Source: Rosellinia necatrix
Lineage: Eukaryota > Ascomycota > Sordariomycetes > Xylariales > Xylariaceae
NCBI GenBank assembly: GCA_021209875.1
Contig: JAGYVD010000004.1
Span: 1,054,001-1,118,000 of the forward strand
DNA length: 64,000 bases
Reading direction: 5' to 3'
The position numbers and the translations under genes are program-made. The notes beneath the pieces were generated by a model that was not told where the DNA came from, did no database searches, and was given only the letters and a program-made list of their open reading frames with translations. Positions 24,848 to 40,188 of the stretch are shown here, one piece after another; position 1 is the first letter of the stretch, and the number at the start of each line of letters is the position of its first letter.

Positions 24848-27031
24848 AAAATATACTTTTTTAAAAAACTAGGGAATAAAATATAATTTTAATTTATATA
24901 ATAAAAACTAAAGTTATTATTATAAATTATATAATAAAAAAACAATAGCTTTAAAACAGCTTTTAAAATTTTTATTTTAACTTTAAAAAAAATATGAATA
25001 ATTTATTTAAATTATATTTAAAAAGATGTTTAATAATTAATACATATAAACAAATTATTATAAAATTTAAATATATGATTATATAAAATATATAAATTAA
25101 ATAAAAATATTGAAAAAGTTTATTTATGATAAAATATTTTTTATAAATTAAATATTAATAAATAATTTAATAAAAACATTATATAAATATAGTTTAAATA
25201 TTTTAAAACTTTATTTAATTTATATAATTTATATTATATTATAAAAAAGAAATTAATGATAAGGTTAAAAGTTTAATTATAAATTAAAAAAGTTTAAAAA
25301 ATAAAAATAATGCAAAGTTTTTAAGTTTATATTATTTTTAAAAAGCGTTTTTTATTTTTAATTTTTGCCTGATTTTTAAACTATTAAAGTTTTAAACATA
25401 TTAAAAAACACTTGAAAATTAAATTATAAGAAACATTATAAATAACATTTAAAAAATAAACTATGTAACAAAAATAAAAAAAGAAAATATAATATAATAA
25501 AAATAAAAATATAAAAAATAATATATAAAAAATAACTAGTGATATAAATATTAATATAAAAACAGCTAAAAATATATAAAAAGATAAAATTTTATAAAAT
25601 AAATGTTTTAAAATTATAATATTTTATTTTTTATTAAAATATTAAAAGTTTCATGGAATAAAATTTTAAAAATTAAAATAATGTGTTTTAAATTTATTAA
25701 TAATAAATAAAAGTACAATAAAAAATATAAAAAACTTTTAATGATTAATAAAATATATAAAACATCAGTTTTATAGGAGTAATTATAGTTTAATTAATTA
25801 ATTAAAACATATAAAATGAAATATAAATTTAAAAATATAATCTTAATAAGAGCTATTATATTTAATAGTTTTATAATATAATTAATTTAATTAATTAATA
25901 AATATTAAATTAATATAGTTTAAATAAAATATTTTTAAATAATATAAAAAATATTAATAATAGCAGCCGTAATATTATTTATTATATAATATTTTAAATT
26001 AAAAATAATAAATAAAATAATATAAATAATTAGATAATTTTTAAAGCAGCATGTTAATAATATTAATAATAAGACAGTTTTAAAAATTTAAAATAATATA
26101 TTTTTTATTTAAATTTAAATTTAAATTAACTAAACTAAATAAAAATAAATTGGTAAACAAAATATTATTACTACAAATTATCTTGTTTTTTAATTTTATA
26201 TATTATATTTAAATTATGTATAAATAAGCAGAAAAAATATTTAAAAGATTACTTATAGCAATATAAATTATAAAATAATAAAAACAATAAAAGCAGCGTT
26301 ACCAGCAGCTATAATAATAAAAACAGTAGCAGCAGCAGTAAAAGAATTGTAATAATTATTTATAATAATTATTAAAAATTTAAATATACATTAATAAATA
26401 AATTATATTAATAATTTATAAATAAAAAAGATTTTATAAATAAATATAATATGTAATAAATTATAATAATATTTAAAAATTAATATAATTATAAAAAACT
26501 TAAAATTATATTTTCAAAAATATAAATAATAAATTTATTAAAAATAAAAATATATGTTGAAATAATCAAAATATATCCACAAAAAATTATATGTAGCTTA
26601 TATATTTAAACTAAAAGAAAAAACTATGAAAAAATAAAAACCTAAATATTAACTTATATGTAAATTATTAATGCATTATTAATTATCTTTAAATATTAAT
26701 TAACAAATTGTTAAATACAATTAAAATATAAAATAATCATATAATCAAAAATATACATTTTAACAAAATAATTTTTTAAATATGTTAATATAACTAAAAC
26801 AAACTATTTATAGCTTTAAAAGAAAAGCTGCGCTATGTAATTTTATTTTTATTTATTTTTATATTTAAATAAGCGCATTAAATTAATAAAACATATATAT
26901 TATTAAAACATAAGCTAATTAATTTCTTAAAAAATGTTTAAAAAAGACTACGGTAATTAAAAAATATAAAAAAAACTATAAAAGAATACAACAATAAGTT
27001 AATTAACAAATGAATTAATTTAAAAAATACA

Positions 27032-27335
27032 AAATAATAATATAGAACAGCTTAATAATGAAGCTAAAAACCTTTATTTTAAAAGTCTCCTAAACAAAAA
27101 ATATATATATATATAATGCAGTTTTAATCCTGTATTTATAAACGCTACACATATATAATAAAAACAAGTTTTAAAATCGTTTTTATGATCTAATTAATAT
27201 ATATAAATATTTATCCCTTACTAAATTAAATTAAGGCTTTTGAATCAATTCAACATTTATATTACACATTTCTAAAATATTATTACATTGTTAATAATCA
27301 ATAAATCTTTCCATAGATGAATCCACACCTCTGTA
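27032..27335. repeat. R-family LTR, copy D2
   Basis: Aligns with 20603-20908. The ATCCACACCTCTGT end is preserved, while most of the rest is mutated. The left border is approximate. Confidence 0.6.
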
Positions 27336-29195
27336 AAAAAAACTGCTCACAATATATTTAAAACTAAATATGTTTACATTATTTTGGAAAAAGTTAATAT
27401 AATATAATGAATTAGAAAATGTAATATTAAAACTAAAGCGTTATAAAATTTATTATTTAATTTTATTTAAAAGTTTATTTATATATTAAAACTTTAAATT
27501 TGTAAGGTATTTTATATAATGAAACTTATAAGTTTTTTATAAAGCAGTTAATATTTTAATATAATATTTTATTATAATTATTATAAAAACCATTAATAAG
27601 TCTTTTTCAAAAATTTATTATAAAAAACAATTTTATTAAATCTAATTTGAATAGATTTATTTAAAGAAAACTTTTATGAACTTTATATAAACTTGGGTTT
27701 TTATGATTTTTTAATAAAATAAAATTATAATATATATATTAATATCTTTTTAATAAATAATAACAGATATGATTTTATGGCACATTAAATTGTTAAATAA
27801 ATAAAACTAATATAAAATAAGCCATGAAGTTTAACGTTTATTTTATATAATATAGAAAAACGTTTAATAAAAATAATAGAAATTTAAAAATATTAAAACA
27901 GAGCTAATAAAAGCTTAAGAATAATTGTTTAATATAGGAAAAAGTTTTATTCAAAAGAAATAAAAACTAAATAAATTATATAAACAGAATAAAAAATATA
28001 AACATTTTATGTTGAAACTATTTAAAAGCTAAAATAATAAGATAATTTCAAATTATATTATAACTAAACTAAAAGGCATAATAATTAATTAGTACTAGAA
28101 ATAAAATTGATTAAATAAATTTAATACATAAATAATTAATTTATTGAATTATATAAAAAACGTTTATTTTAAAGTTTTAAATAAAAACAAAGAAAGTAAT
28201 AAAAGTATTTATAAAGAAGTTTTATAATAACGCTTTTAAAATGAAATAAAATTTAACATATAATATTAAAATATAATTAAGTATTATAAAATAAAAATAG
28301 ATTAGTTTATTAATAATAATATAAAAATAAATAATATTATGTTTTATTTTATTAAAAAATGTTTAAAAATTTAGGTTTATATTTATTTAAAAATATTTTA
28401 ATATACTTATAACTTGAAAAGGTTTAATAAAATATTTATATAATATTTATAAAAATATTAACGTTTATAAAAAAACAAAGGGTAATTATAAAGATTTAAA
28501 CTTTAATAAATATATATTTATTAAATTTTTATAATTTAACGCAGATTTTATATATTTTATTAAAAAACACGTTTTAATAAAACTACATAAAATCTTTTTT
28601 AAATGAAGGATTGTTTTATATAAGCATAAAAACTATTTTTAAATATTTAAAAAAATATTATAAATTTTAATGCTTCTATAAAATAGTATATGTAAATAAT
28701 TTATGATTTGTTTATAAATAATTTAAAAAAATCTTATAAAATAAAAATAACTTATAAAATATAATATATATTTATTATATAAGGTTCTTTTAGTTATAAT
28801 AATATAATAAACTTTACAGGTAAATATATTTATAAAAATATAAAATAATTAATTATTAAACATAAATATTTTAATATAAATAAAAAAACATATTATTAAA
28901 AACTATCTTATAAAAGCTATAAATTAAGCTTAATATAACGTTTATATAAATATAATTATGAAAAAGTTTAGACAAGCATTTTTAAAATTAAAAAAGCGCG
29001 GCAGAAAAAACAAAAAAAAATACCTTTAAAAAAATAAACTCTTTTTATAAATAATATTATTATATAAAAATGAAAAAAATATAATAAAGTGTTTTTAATG
29101 AAAAGACTTTTATTATATATTTATATTATATATAACAATAAACTATTATTTCTTTTGGTTAATATATTTAATGATTAGGTTCTACTCCTAACTAG
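27336..29195. other. RIP-degraded AT-rich DNA, no gene seen
   Basis: AT-rich sequence with stops in all frames. It retains more GAA/TTC and TGA/TCA triplets than the blocks at 1-2700 or 47000-53000, so its mutation history may differ. No partner copy was recognised. Confidence 0.5.
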
Positions 29196-29615
<420 letters not shown>

Positions 29616-32600
29616 TTTATTTAACTAAAAAAATTTTTTTATTATTAATTTTTTTAACCGCTACTATAGCTTCTGTTAAATCTTTAGTTTTTTTTTTTTT
29701 ATTGCTATTATAGTAAATATTAGCAAATCGTATAAACGTTTAGCTATATATGCTTATTTTATATTTATTAAAAAATATATTAATATAGTCCTGATTATTT
29801 ACTATAAAACTTTTAAACTTATATTTTTTAATTTAATAATATATATAATTAATATAAACAAGTTAATAAAATATTTTAAATAATACAACTTTATAAAAAA
29901 ATAATATACTGCTTCTGTAGTTATTAATAATTTAAATATTTAAATTTTAATATATAAAAAATATTTAAATAATATAAAAAAAACTAATTACCGACATAAA
30001 AATAAAAGTTTATAATTTTAAAATTAAAGCTTTAGATTATATTATTATATATAAAAAAATAAGCTAAAATTTCTAAAAGATTTTATTAATAAAAAAAACT
30101 AATAAATTTATTAAAAACATGTTTTAGCGTGTTTATAATAAATAAATCATGTTTTATAAAAAAGTAATATTATAATAATTAATACTAGTTTTAAAGCTTT
30201 AAAACAAAAAAAACAGCATTAGCTAAAAAAATGTTTTTAATTAATTAAAACTTAATTATAAAAAGTAATTAAAATTGCTTTTATTAGCTAAACAAGTTAT
30301 AAAATTATTAGATCTTATAATATAACAGAATTATAAAAATGTTTGTTAAATTTAAACTTTATTAAAAAGCAAAACTTTTAAAAAAAAAATAACTTTTAAA
30401 TCTATAAATAATTTTATAAATAAAAAGTAGTAATAAAATTATAACGTTTAAAAGCTAAAAATATAATATTAAATATTATTAATAATATAAAGCTAATATT
30501 ATTAAAACAGCATAAAAAAACTAAAAAGCGGCTTTAAAAAAAGCAATAAAAAATTAAGTTTTAAAAAAAAACCGCAGGCAAAAAAAAAAGTAATAAAGCT
30601 TAAGCAAAAAAAAAACAAAAATAAGCTATTTTTAAAAAAATCTAATAAAACAGACTTTTTATTTTTAATAGTATATTATTAAACTTTTATTTAATAAAAA
30701 TAAATATTTTTATTAATATATTTATTAAAATGTTTAAAGCTGCAAATATATTAAAAAAGTTTATATATTAAAAATATATTATTACTTTTAAAATAAAAAT
30801 AATATTAGTTTAAACGTAAAATACTTGTTATATATTAAATTAAATCTTGTATTATTTATTAAAATATAAAACAACTTTAAAAACTATATTTGTTAAAAAT
30901 ATATGTTTAATAAACAAAATATTATTAAATAATTAAAGCTATATAATTGAGATTTTATATTTAAAACAGATTTTAAAAAACTTTATAACAAGCGTTATTT
31001 TATATTAAATAAAAATTAAAACAAAAACTTTTTGCTTTTATAAATAATTAATAGCTTGTAATATTTTATTAAAAGTTAAAAAAACATAACTATAATAAAC
31101 AATGTTTAAAATTACTGTATTAAAAAAAACTTTTATTACAACATTTAATAAAAACCTAGGATTAATAATAATATTTTTAATTAATATTATAAAATTATAA
31201 AAGTTTTTATAAATATAAATAAATAATAGAATATTTTTAAAATATTATATATAAAAGCTATTATTAAAAATTATATCGTATAAAATAAAACAAAAAACTT
31301 ATTAAATTTAACCTGCCGTACTTAATAAATATAATAAAACAAAAGCTTATATTTTTATAAAAAGCTAAAAGTTTTAAAAAAAATCTTTTAGTTTTTGCAA
31401 AACTTTTTAAAATATATAAAAAACCTTTTACTTTTAAACTTATTATTTTATGTTATTTTGCTATAAATAATTAAACAGCTAAAAATTTTTTTAAACTATT
31501 TAAGCCGGTAATTGCTGCAAATTTTTAAATATTTGTTTTATTTAAACAAATATATAAAATTTTTTTATTTTTAATAGTTTTAAAAAATAAAACTTTTTTA
31601 ATAACAGTAGATATAATATTTTGTTATATAAATATTTTGCTATTTTTTTACGTAAGATATGCAAAAAATAATATAGCAACATTATTTAGCTAAATATAGC
31701 GGTTTATATTTTAGCTAACTAATAAAAAGCTTTGCAAAATTATTAATAATTATTTTATATTTTAATATAATATTAAAAACTAACAAAAAATGTTTTTTAA
31801 AAAAACTTGCAATAAAATTGCTTGTTTTTAAACTTAGCAAACTTTTATATAGCAGAACATAAACTACATATTAAAAAATACCTGGATATTTTGTTTTTAA
31901 AAATATATTAATAATATTTTAACTGTTTATAAAATAAATTCTTTAAAAAAGCTTTTATATTAATTTAACAAGTAGTAGTTTTAGCTTTAAAACTTATATA
32001 CAGGTAAGAAATTAGTACTAAAACAATATTTTTAAACTTAGAAATTAATATAAATAAAAACTATATTAACTATAAATTATTTTATAAACTATTAAACTAT
32101 TTTAAACAAATCTTATAGTTTTTAGCGCATTTTAAATAAATAAAAAAACATGTTTATTAAAAAATTTAAACAGTTAGCTATATTTTTATTAACAATAAAA
32201 ACGTATTTTTTGCTGTTAAAAATTTTAAACAAATTTACTTTAAATAAGATTATTTATATAAAATTATTATATATTAAATTTTAAAATATATATTTTAAAA
32301 TAAATATATTGTTTTAATAAAAAGTACTTTTAAAAATTTAGCTAATATTTAATTTATTTTAAAATTTTTATAAACAATATTTAAAATAATATTAATATTA
32401 ACAAAGTTTTTATAAAAATATAAAACATTTAGAATTTTATAAAAATAAAATTTTATTTATGTTTATAAATAGCAAAAGTTAATTTTGTTTTAAAAAAACT
32501 AAAAATATAAAAACATTTTTAAATAATTAACAAGTTTATTTTAAAACTTTATTAAAATAAAACAAAAGCTAATATTATTTATTAATTAAAACAAACTTTA

Positions 32601-33470
32601 TTTTTTTTAACGCTGTTGCTGTATTAAATATATAGCTTATTATTAAGCTATTTATTAAAAACTTTAATAGATTTTAAGCCGGAACAATATAAAATAAATA
32701 AAAACGTTTTTAAAAATTAATTATAAATTTTTATATTACGTTTTAAAATAAAATATAATATATATAAAACTATATATATTAACTTAAAACTAAAAGTATT
32801 TTTTTTTGCTTTTTTTTGCAAAAATCTTTTTAATTATTACGGCTTAGTATTAATTAGTTTATTTTTTATTATTAAAGTTTTAATATATATATAATATAAA
32901 TAAGTTTTATAAAAGCTTTTGCAAATATATATAAAAATAATACTTTTGCTTATATATATATATATATATAAGCTAGTAAAAAATAACTTATGCTAATATA
33001 AAAAACTACAGGCTTTTTTACTTATATATATGCAGTTTTTATGTTATATTTTTATAATATTTTATTTAAACTAGCTAATAATAATTTATATAATAATAGC
33101 ATAATTATTATTATTATATAATATATATATACAACTATATAAAATTACTTATTTAAGCAGATAAAATATCTATTTTTATAAAACTGTTTAAAAATTACTA
33201 AATATTTTAGTTAGCTTTACTAATTATAATTATTAAATATATTAGTACAAATATAAATATAAACATAAATACACGTATAAATTTATATATAAATATCTCT
33301 GGATATATAAAAATATTAGTTGTTTATTAAAAGTTGTTTTATATAATATAACGCATTTTAATTTTTAAGCAAAGCTAGCCGTCTGGTTTTTCTGCAACTA
33401 ACTTTTTAAATTTTTACTGATTTTCTCACTCGATTTTTTAACTTCGTCTTGGAATCTCGTTTAAACTTTT
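29616..33470 (+). mobile_element. LINE-like unit 0 (RIP-degraded)
   Basis: About 3.85 kb ending in the tail at 33241-33470. The body resembles units 1 and 2 in order and sequence: for example, AAAAAGTTTATATATTAAA near 30756 recurs near 34254 and 37515. All frames are closed, so reverse transcriptase motifs cannot be read. The LINE assignment rests on the shared right ends and left truncation of later units. An LTR or other tandem element is possible. Plus orientation is inferred. Confidence 0.45.
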
Positions 33471-36400
33471 TTAAAAATATTAAAAAAATACGCCTAATAT
33501 TATTATTAAAAGCTTTTTAACTTTTTAAAAAAAGTTTTAAAAAATAATTAATAATAAAAAATAAAAATATTTTTTTAAAAACTTATTTTAATTAAAAATA
33601 ATAAACAAAAAATACTTTATATTATTATAAATATATATAATAAAAAAAATATTTTAAAATATTTATAATTATATAAAAAAAAATAAAGCAGACTTATAAC
33701 CTGCTTTAAAAAAATTCTAGCTAAACACGGACTTTAAACAGGCAAAAATAAACTGCTTACTTCTAGCTTAAAAAATAATTAATATTATTTATATAAAAAA
33801 TATAACAGAACTTAATAAAGCTTTTATAAAAGTTGCTATTTATTAAAAAACCAAAAAATCTAAAATAAATAAACCTACTTTTAAAAACTTATATAAATTT
33901 ATAAACAAAAAAATCGCTAAAAAAATTAAACGCTAACTAACGTATTTATAAAATATAAATTCATATAATAGTTTTATAAATAATATATTAACATTATTTA
34001 AGCGTTAAAAAAAAGCCGTTTAGAAATTTTAAAAAAAAATCTCAAAAACCGGCTTTAAAAAAAAAACTAAAAATAACAAAAAACGTTAAAAAAACAAAAA
34101 AAAACAAACCGAAAAAATAAGCTTTAAAAAAAAAGTTAAATATAATATTTCTTTTTTTTCTTAATAATATTTTAATAAAACTTTTAGCTAATATATAAAC
34201 TAAACTTTTAATTAAAATATTTATAATTGCTTTATTAGCGTTTAATTTAATTAAAAAGTTTATATATTAAATAAAATATTATTATTTTTAAAATAAAAAA
34301 TAGCTTAGTTTTAAAAATAAATACTTTATTTATAATATAACTAAAAATAAACTATTTAAAAAGCATAAAATAACTTTAAAACTAAAATTAAATAAAAAGC
34401 CAGAATTAATAAACTATTTATTAAACCTTATAATCTAAACCTTAAAATGTTCTAAAAACAGTCGATTTAAAAATAACCTAATATTATATAAAACAAAAAT
34501 TAAAAAAACGATCTAAACTTATAAAACAGATTAATAAGTTTTATAATGTCTTTTAAAATTTATTAAAATAAACTAAAATTAAATAATATTTAAAAATATT
34601 TGCAAAAATATTAATTATTTATAACAGCATTTAATAAAAACTTAAAAATAATAATTATATTATTAAACTAATATTATAAAAACTATAAAAATACTTAAAT
34701 AATATAAAAACAACTTTAAAAAATCACTGCTATTAATATATTTATTTAAAACAATATTATATAAAATAAAATTAAAGCTTTTATAAATATATTATTAAAA
34801 TATTTAACTAGCTTTATAAAATAAAATAAAGCTTTTTTAACAAGCTAAAAATATAAAAACAAGTTTTTATATTTATAAAGTTATTTAAAATATATAAAAA
34901 CTTTTACTTTTAAACCTATTATTTTTATTATAAAACAATATATAACCTAGCTGCTAAAATTTTTTTTAAACTTTTTAAAAAAATAATAAGCAGTAACACG
35001 TAGATTATTATATTTTTTAAACAATTTTATATAACGCTTTTATTTTTAGCTATTTATTTACAACATATTTTCTTAATAACTGCTAATATAATAGCATGTT
35101 ATTTAAACATTTTTTTAAAATTTATTAAAAATATATATAAACATATAATATAAAAATATAGCGACTTATGCTATAAAAGCTTTTATTAGGCCTAAATAAC
35201 AGGCAAACTTATAAATATAACTAATAACTATTTTATATTTAAATATAACTTAAAATATTTTTATTAGCAGAAAAAATTTATAATAAAAATTGCCTGCTTT
35301 TTAAATATTGCAAACTTATATATAAATAAACATAAATTATATATTAATAATAACTTAAATATATTATATTATAAAAATATATCGACGATATTTTATATAT
35401 TTATATAAATAATTTTATAAAGCAGGCACTTATAAAAATTAAAAAGCTAATAAAACTAGTTTTTAAATTAATATATATATAAAAATAAAAACTTTTACTA
35501 CGTTTTTAAACTTTAAAATTAAAATATTAAATAAAATTAAGTTTAAGCTTTATAAAAACTATTTAATTATTTTAAAAAATTCTATAAACTTTAGCACATT
35601 TAAAATAAATAAAAAAAAACATTTATTAAAAAACTTTAACAGCTAGCTATGCTTTTATTAATAATAAAACGTATTTTTTGCTGTTAAAAATTTTAAATAA
35701 ATCTATTTTATTAAAAACTACTTGTATAAAGTTATTATAAATTAGATTTTAAAATATATAATTAAACGTTAAATATATTGTTTTAATAAAAATAAAAATT
35801 AAAAAAAAAAAAAATTAAATCAGAAATTCTTATTTATTTTAAAATTATATATAAATAATATATAAAATAACATTAATTTAAACATAATATTTAAAATAAT
35901 ATAAAATATTTAAAATTTTATAAAAATAACATTTTATTTAAGCTTTTAAAAATAAAAATAATCGTGTTTTAAAAAAAACACGTAATATAAAAACTTATTT
36001 AAAGTTTTAAATTTTATTTTTATTTAATATTTAAATAATAAAGCAGATGCTAATTTAATATTAAATCTACTGCTGCTAGCTAGCATTTTTTAAAAAAATA
36101 CTGCTATATATATTTAATTTTAAAGCTTTTATAAAACTTAAAAAAAAAAGTTATTTAAGCTTTTAAACAACTAAAAAAAAACTAGCTTTAAAAACTTTTT
36201 TATAAATAGTATTATAAATAGTAATTATTTATAATAAGTTTATATTACAGCTAATAAACTTACTTAAGCTCCGGTTTTTTTTTTAAAAAAGCCTACTAAA
36301 AAACCTCTACTTTAAAAGTCTTTTTTTTAATAAAACTAAATAAAATATAAATAAAGCTTTATATATATAAAACAAAAATTTTTTTTAAAAACTTATTTAA

Positions 36401-36990
36401 TATATATATACAGGTTTTTTTATATAATATTAATAGCTTAGCGTATATATAAGTTTAATATACGCTAATATATTTTATAAAAATTTTTACTAAAACTAAT
36501 AGCTTAGCTGTATATATAATATAAATAGCTATAAGTTACGCAAAAAATTATATAAACTTATTTATATAAGTTATTTTAATATATTTTAATAATATATTAA
36601 CTAATATAATGTTTTTTATTTAAGTTTAAGCTTAATTATTATTATTATATAATATAAACCAGACTTTATTATTTACTTTTTTTAAAATAATATTTAACAA
36701 ATATATTTAAATCTATAGCACCGCAAGCTTTACTGCTCCTACGCGCAAAGCAGTGCCCACGCGCACACGCTACGCAACCCGATTCTAAATATAAATTTAA
36801 ACGCAAATACAACTAGTCCGGCTAAACAGCCTTTGGCTGTTTATATAAAAATAAAAAACTAACTATTAAAAAGTTATTTATATAATAAAACGCAAGCTAA
36901 ATAGTTAGTTTATCTGCACGTTTAGTTTTTTCTACTTATAACTCTCAACTTTTTCGCAATTTTTATTACGCTCGCAAGCTCGCTTTAGGC
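33471..36990 (+). mobile_element. LINE-like unit 1 (RIP-degraded)
   Basis: Aligned with unit 2 from about 33700 (ACAGGCAAAAATAAACTG box) to the tail at 36711-36990. It extends about 230 bp further left than unit 2. The tail retains GC-richer sequence (GCACCGCAAGC, GCGCACACGC, CTCGCAAGCTCGC) and an 8-bp hairpin, AAACAGCC-ttt-GGCTGTTT, at 36824-36842. No open frames are left. Confidence 0.5.
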
Positions 36991-39900
36991 ACCCCTAAAT
37001 TTTAATTAAACATAAACTATAAACAGGCAAAAATAAACTGTTTATTTTTAGCTTAAAAAATAATAAATATTATTTATATAAAAAATATAGCAAAGCTTAA
37101 TAAAGCTTTTATTAAAATCGCTATTTATTAAAAAGCTAAAAATCTAAAATAAATAAACTTATTTTAAAAACTTATATAAGTTTATAAATAAAAAGTTATA
37201 AAAAAATTAAACGTTAACTTATATATTTATAAAATATTAAATAAAATATTATTTTAAAAATAATATGCTAATAATATTTAAGCGTTAAAAAACTATTAAA
37301 AGTTTGAAAAAAACTTAAAAAACGCTTTTAAAAAAAACCTAAAGCTTTAAAAACGTTAAAAAATAAAAACAAACTTAAAAATAAACTTTAAAAAAAATCA
37401 GATATAATATTTTTTTATTTTTTAAACAGTATTTTAATTAAATTATTAGTTAATATATAATTTAAACTTTTAATTAAAAAGCTTATAATTATTTTATTAG
37501 CGTTTAATTTAATTAAAAAGTTTATATATTAAACAAAATATTATTGCTTTTAAAATAAAAAATAGCTTAATATTAAAAATAAATATTTTATTTATACAGC
37601 TAAAAATAATAAATTATTTAAAAAGCCTGAAATAACTTTAAAACTAAAATTAAATAAAAGTTAAAATTAATAAACTATTTATAAAACTATATAATTTAAA
37701 ACTTAATATTTTAAAATAAATAGTCGATTTAAAAAAAATAAAATATTATATAAAATAAAAATTAAAAAAAATAATTTAAACTTATAAAACAGATTAATAA
37801 GTTTTATAATATTTTTTTAGCTTATTAAAATAAACTAAAATTAAATAATATTTAAAAATATTTATAAAAATATAAACTTTTAGCTATAATATTTAATAAA
37901 AACTTAAAAATAGTAGTAATATTTTTAAACTAATATTATAAAAACTATAAAAATATTTAAACAACATAAAAATAACTTTAAAAAGTTATAATAATTAAAA
38001 TATTTATTTAAAATAATATTATATAAAATAAAATAAAAGCTTTTGTTAATATATTATTAAAATACCCGTTAAGTTTTATAGAACAAAAAAACTTTTTTAA
38101 CAAGCTAAAACTATAAAAACAAGTTTTTATATTTATAAAGCTATTAAAATTTATAAAAACTTTTATTTTTAAACTTATTATTTTTATTATAAAGCTATAT
38201 ATAACCTGGCTGCTAAAATTTTATTTAAATTTTTAAAAAGCAATTAATAATAACACGTAGATTATTATATTATTAAAACAATTTTATATAACGCTATTAT
38301 TTTTAATAAAATAATTATAACATATTTTTTAATAACTGCAGATATAATAATATATTACTCCAACATTTTTTAAAACTAATTAAAAAATATATAAATATAT
38401 AATATAAAAATATAATAATTTATGTTATATAAAATTATATTAGGCTTAAATAGCAAATAAACTTATAAATATTATTAATAATTATTTTATATTTAAATAC
38501 AGCTTAAAATATTTTTATTAATAAAAAACTAGCTATAAAATTACCTGCTTTTTAATATTATTAATTTTTATATAATAAAACATAAACTATATATTAATAA
38601 TTATTTTAATATTTTATATTATAAAAATATATTAATAATATTTTATATATTTATATTAATAATTTTTATTATAAATATTAATAAAAGTTAAAAAGCTTAT
38701 TAAACCTGCTTTTAATTTAATTTATATTTAAAAATAAAAATATTAATTATATTTTTAAACTTTAAAATTAAAATATTAAATAAAATTAAGTTTAAACCGT
38801 TTAAAAACAATTTAATTATTTTAAAAAATTTTATAAATTTTAACATATTTTAAATAAATAAAAAACATATTTATTAAAAACTTTAATAAATAATTATATT
38901 TTATTAATAATAAAACGTACTTTTTACTGTTAAAAATTTTAAACGGATTTATTTTACTAAAGATTATTTTTATAAAATTATTATAAACTAGATTTTAAAA
39001 TATATAATTAAACGCTAAAAACACTGTTTTAATAAAAATAAAAAAATAAAAAAATTAAATTAAAATTACGGTTTATTTTAAAATTATATATAAATAATAT
39101 AAAAATAATATTAATTTAAACATAAAATTTAACACGATATAAAATATTTAAAACTTTATAAAAATAATATTTTTTAAAGCTTTTAAAAATAAAAATATAA
39201 TTATATTTTAAAAAAACACGTAATATAAAAATCTATTTAAATTTTTAAATATTATTTTTATTTAATATTTAAACAATAAAATAAATATTAATTTATTATT
39301 AGATCTACTACTGCTAGCCAGCGTTTTTAAAAAACACTGCTATATATATTTAATTTTAAAGCTTTTATAAAACTTAAAAAAAAAAAATATTTAAGTTTTT
39401 ATATAAATAAAACGCTAGCTTTAAAAAACTTTTTCTGTAAATAATACTACGTTTTATAATAAGTTATAAAAAAGTCGCACTATAATTAATAATTACTTAA
39501 GCTTTAGTTTTTTTTTTTTTTTAAAAAAGCTTATTAAAAAACTTCTACTTTAGAAGTTTTTTTTTTAATAAAACTAAATAAAATATATATAAAACCTAAT
39601 ATATAAAACAAAAGTTTTTAACCTATTTAATATATATGCAGATTTTTATATAATATTAATAGTTTAGCATATATATATATATAAAATAAAAAATTTTTAT
39701 AAAACTTACTTAATATATATATATATATTACTTCATGAAAAATTATATAAACCTATTTATATAAATTATTTTAATATATTATTAAAATATATAAATTAAT
39801 ATAATCTTTTTTATTTAAATATTAAATTAAATTATTATTATTATATAATACATATTTAAATCTTATTACTTATATAAGTTTTAAAAATATATTTAATAAT

Positions 39901-40188
39901 ATATTTAAATCTATAGCACCGCATGTTTTACCGCCTTTACACGCAAAGCTATGCTTGCGCGCACGTGCTACACAACCTGATTTTAAATATAAATTTAAAC
40001 GTAAATATAACTAGTCCAGCTAAACAGCTTTCGGCTGTTTATATAAAAATAAAAAACTAACTACTAAAAAATTATTTATATAATAAAACACAAGCTAAAT
40101 AATCAGTTTATCTGCACGTTTAGTTTTTTCTACTTATAACTTTTAACTTTTTTATAATTTTTATCACGCTTGCAAGCTCGCTTTAAAC
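36991..40188 (+). mobile_element. LINE-like unit 2 (RIP-degraded)
   Basis: Begins within the unit sequence directly after the tail of unit 1 and runs to its own tail at 39909-40188. Similarity to unit 1 is continuous by eye, with mostly C/T and G/A differences. The hairpin at 40022-40040 has one mismatch from a C-to-T change. Confidence 0.5.

Larger units (their letters stand above)
20603..27335. mobile_element. LTR-element family R, copy 2 with two later insertions
   Basis: Direct LTRs at 20603-20908 and about 27032-27335 bound an interior that continues across a 214-bp solo LTR (21146-21359) and a 1.55-kb element (23300-24847). With these removed the element is about 4.9 kb. Compared with copy 3 at the right end of the window, about 2.67 kb directly after the left LTR is absent (20909 joins to sequence matching 61548). 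No open frames remain, so gag/pol identity cannot be shown. A target duplication was not seen. Which strand coded is unknown. Confidence 0.6.
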
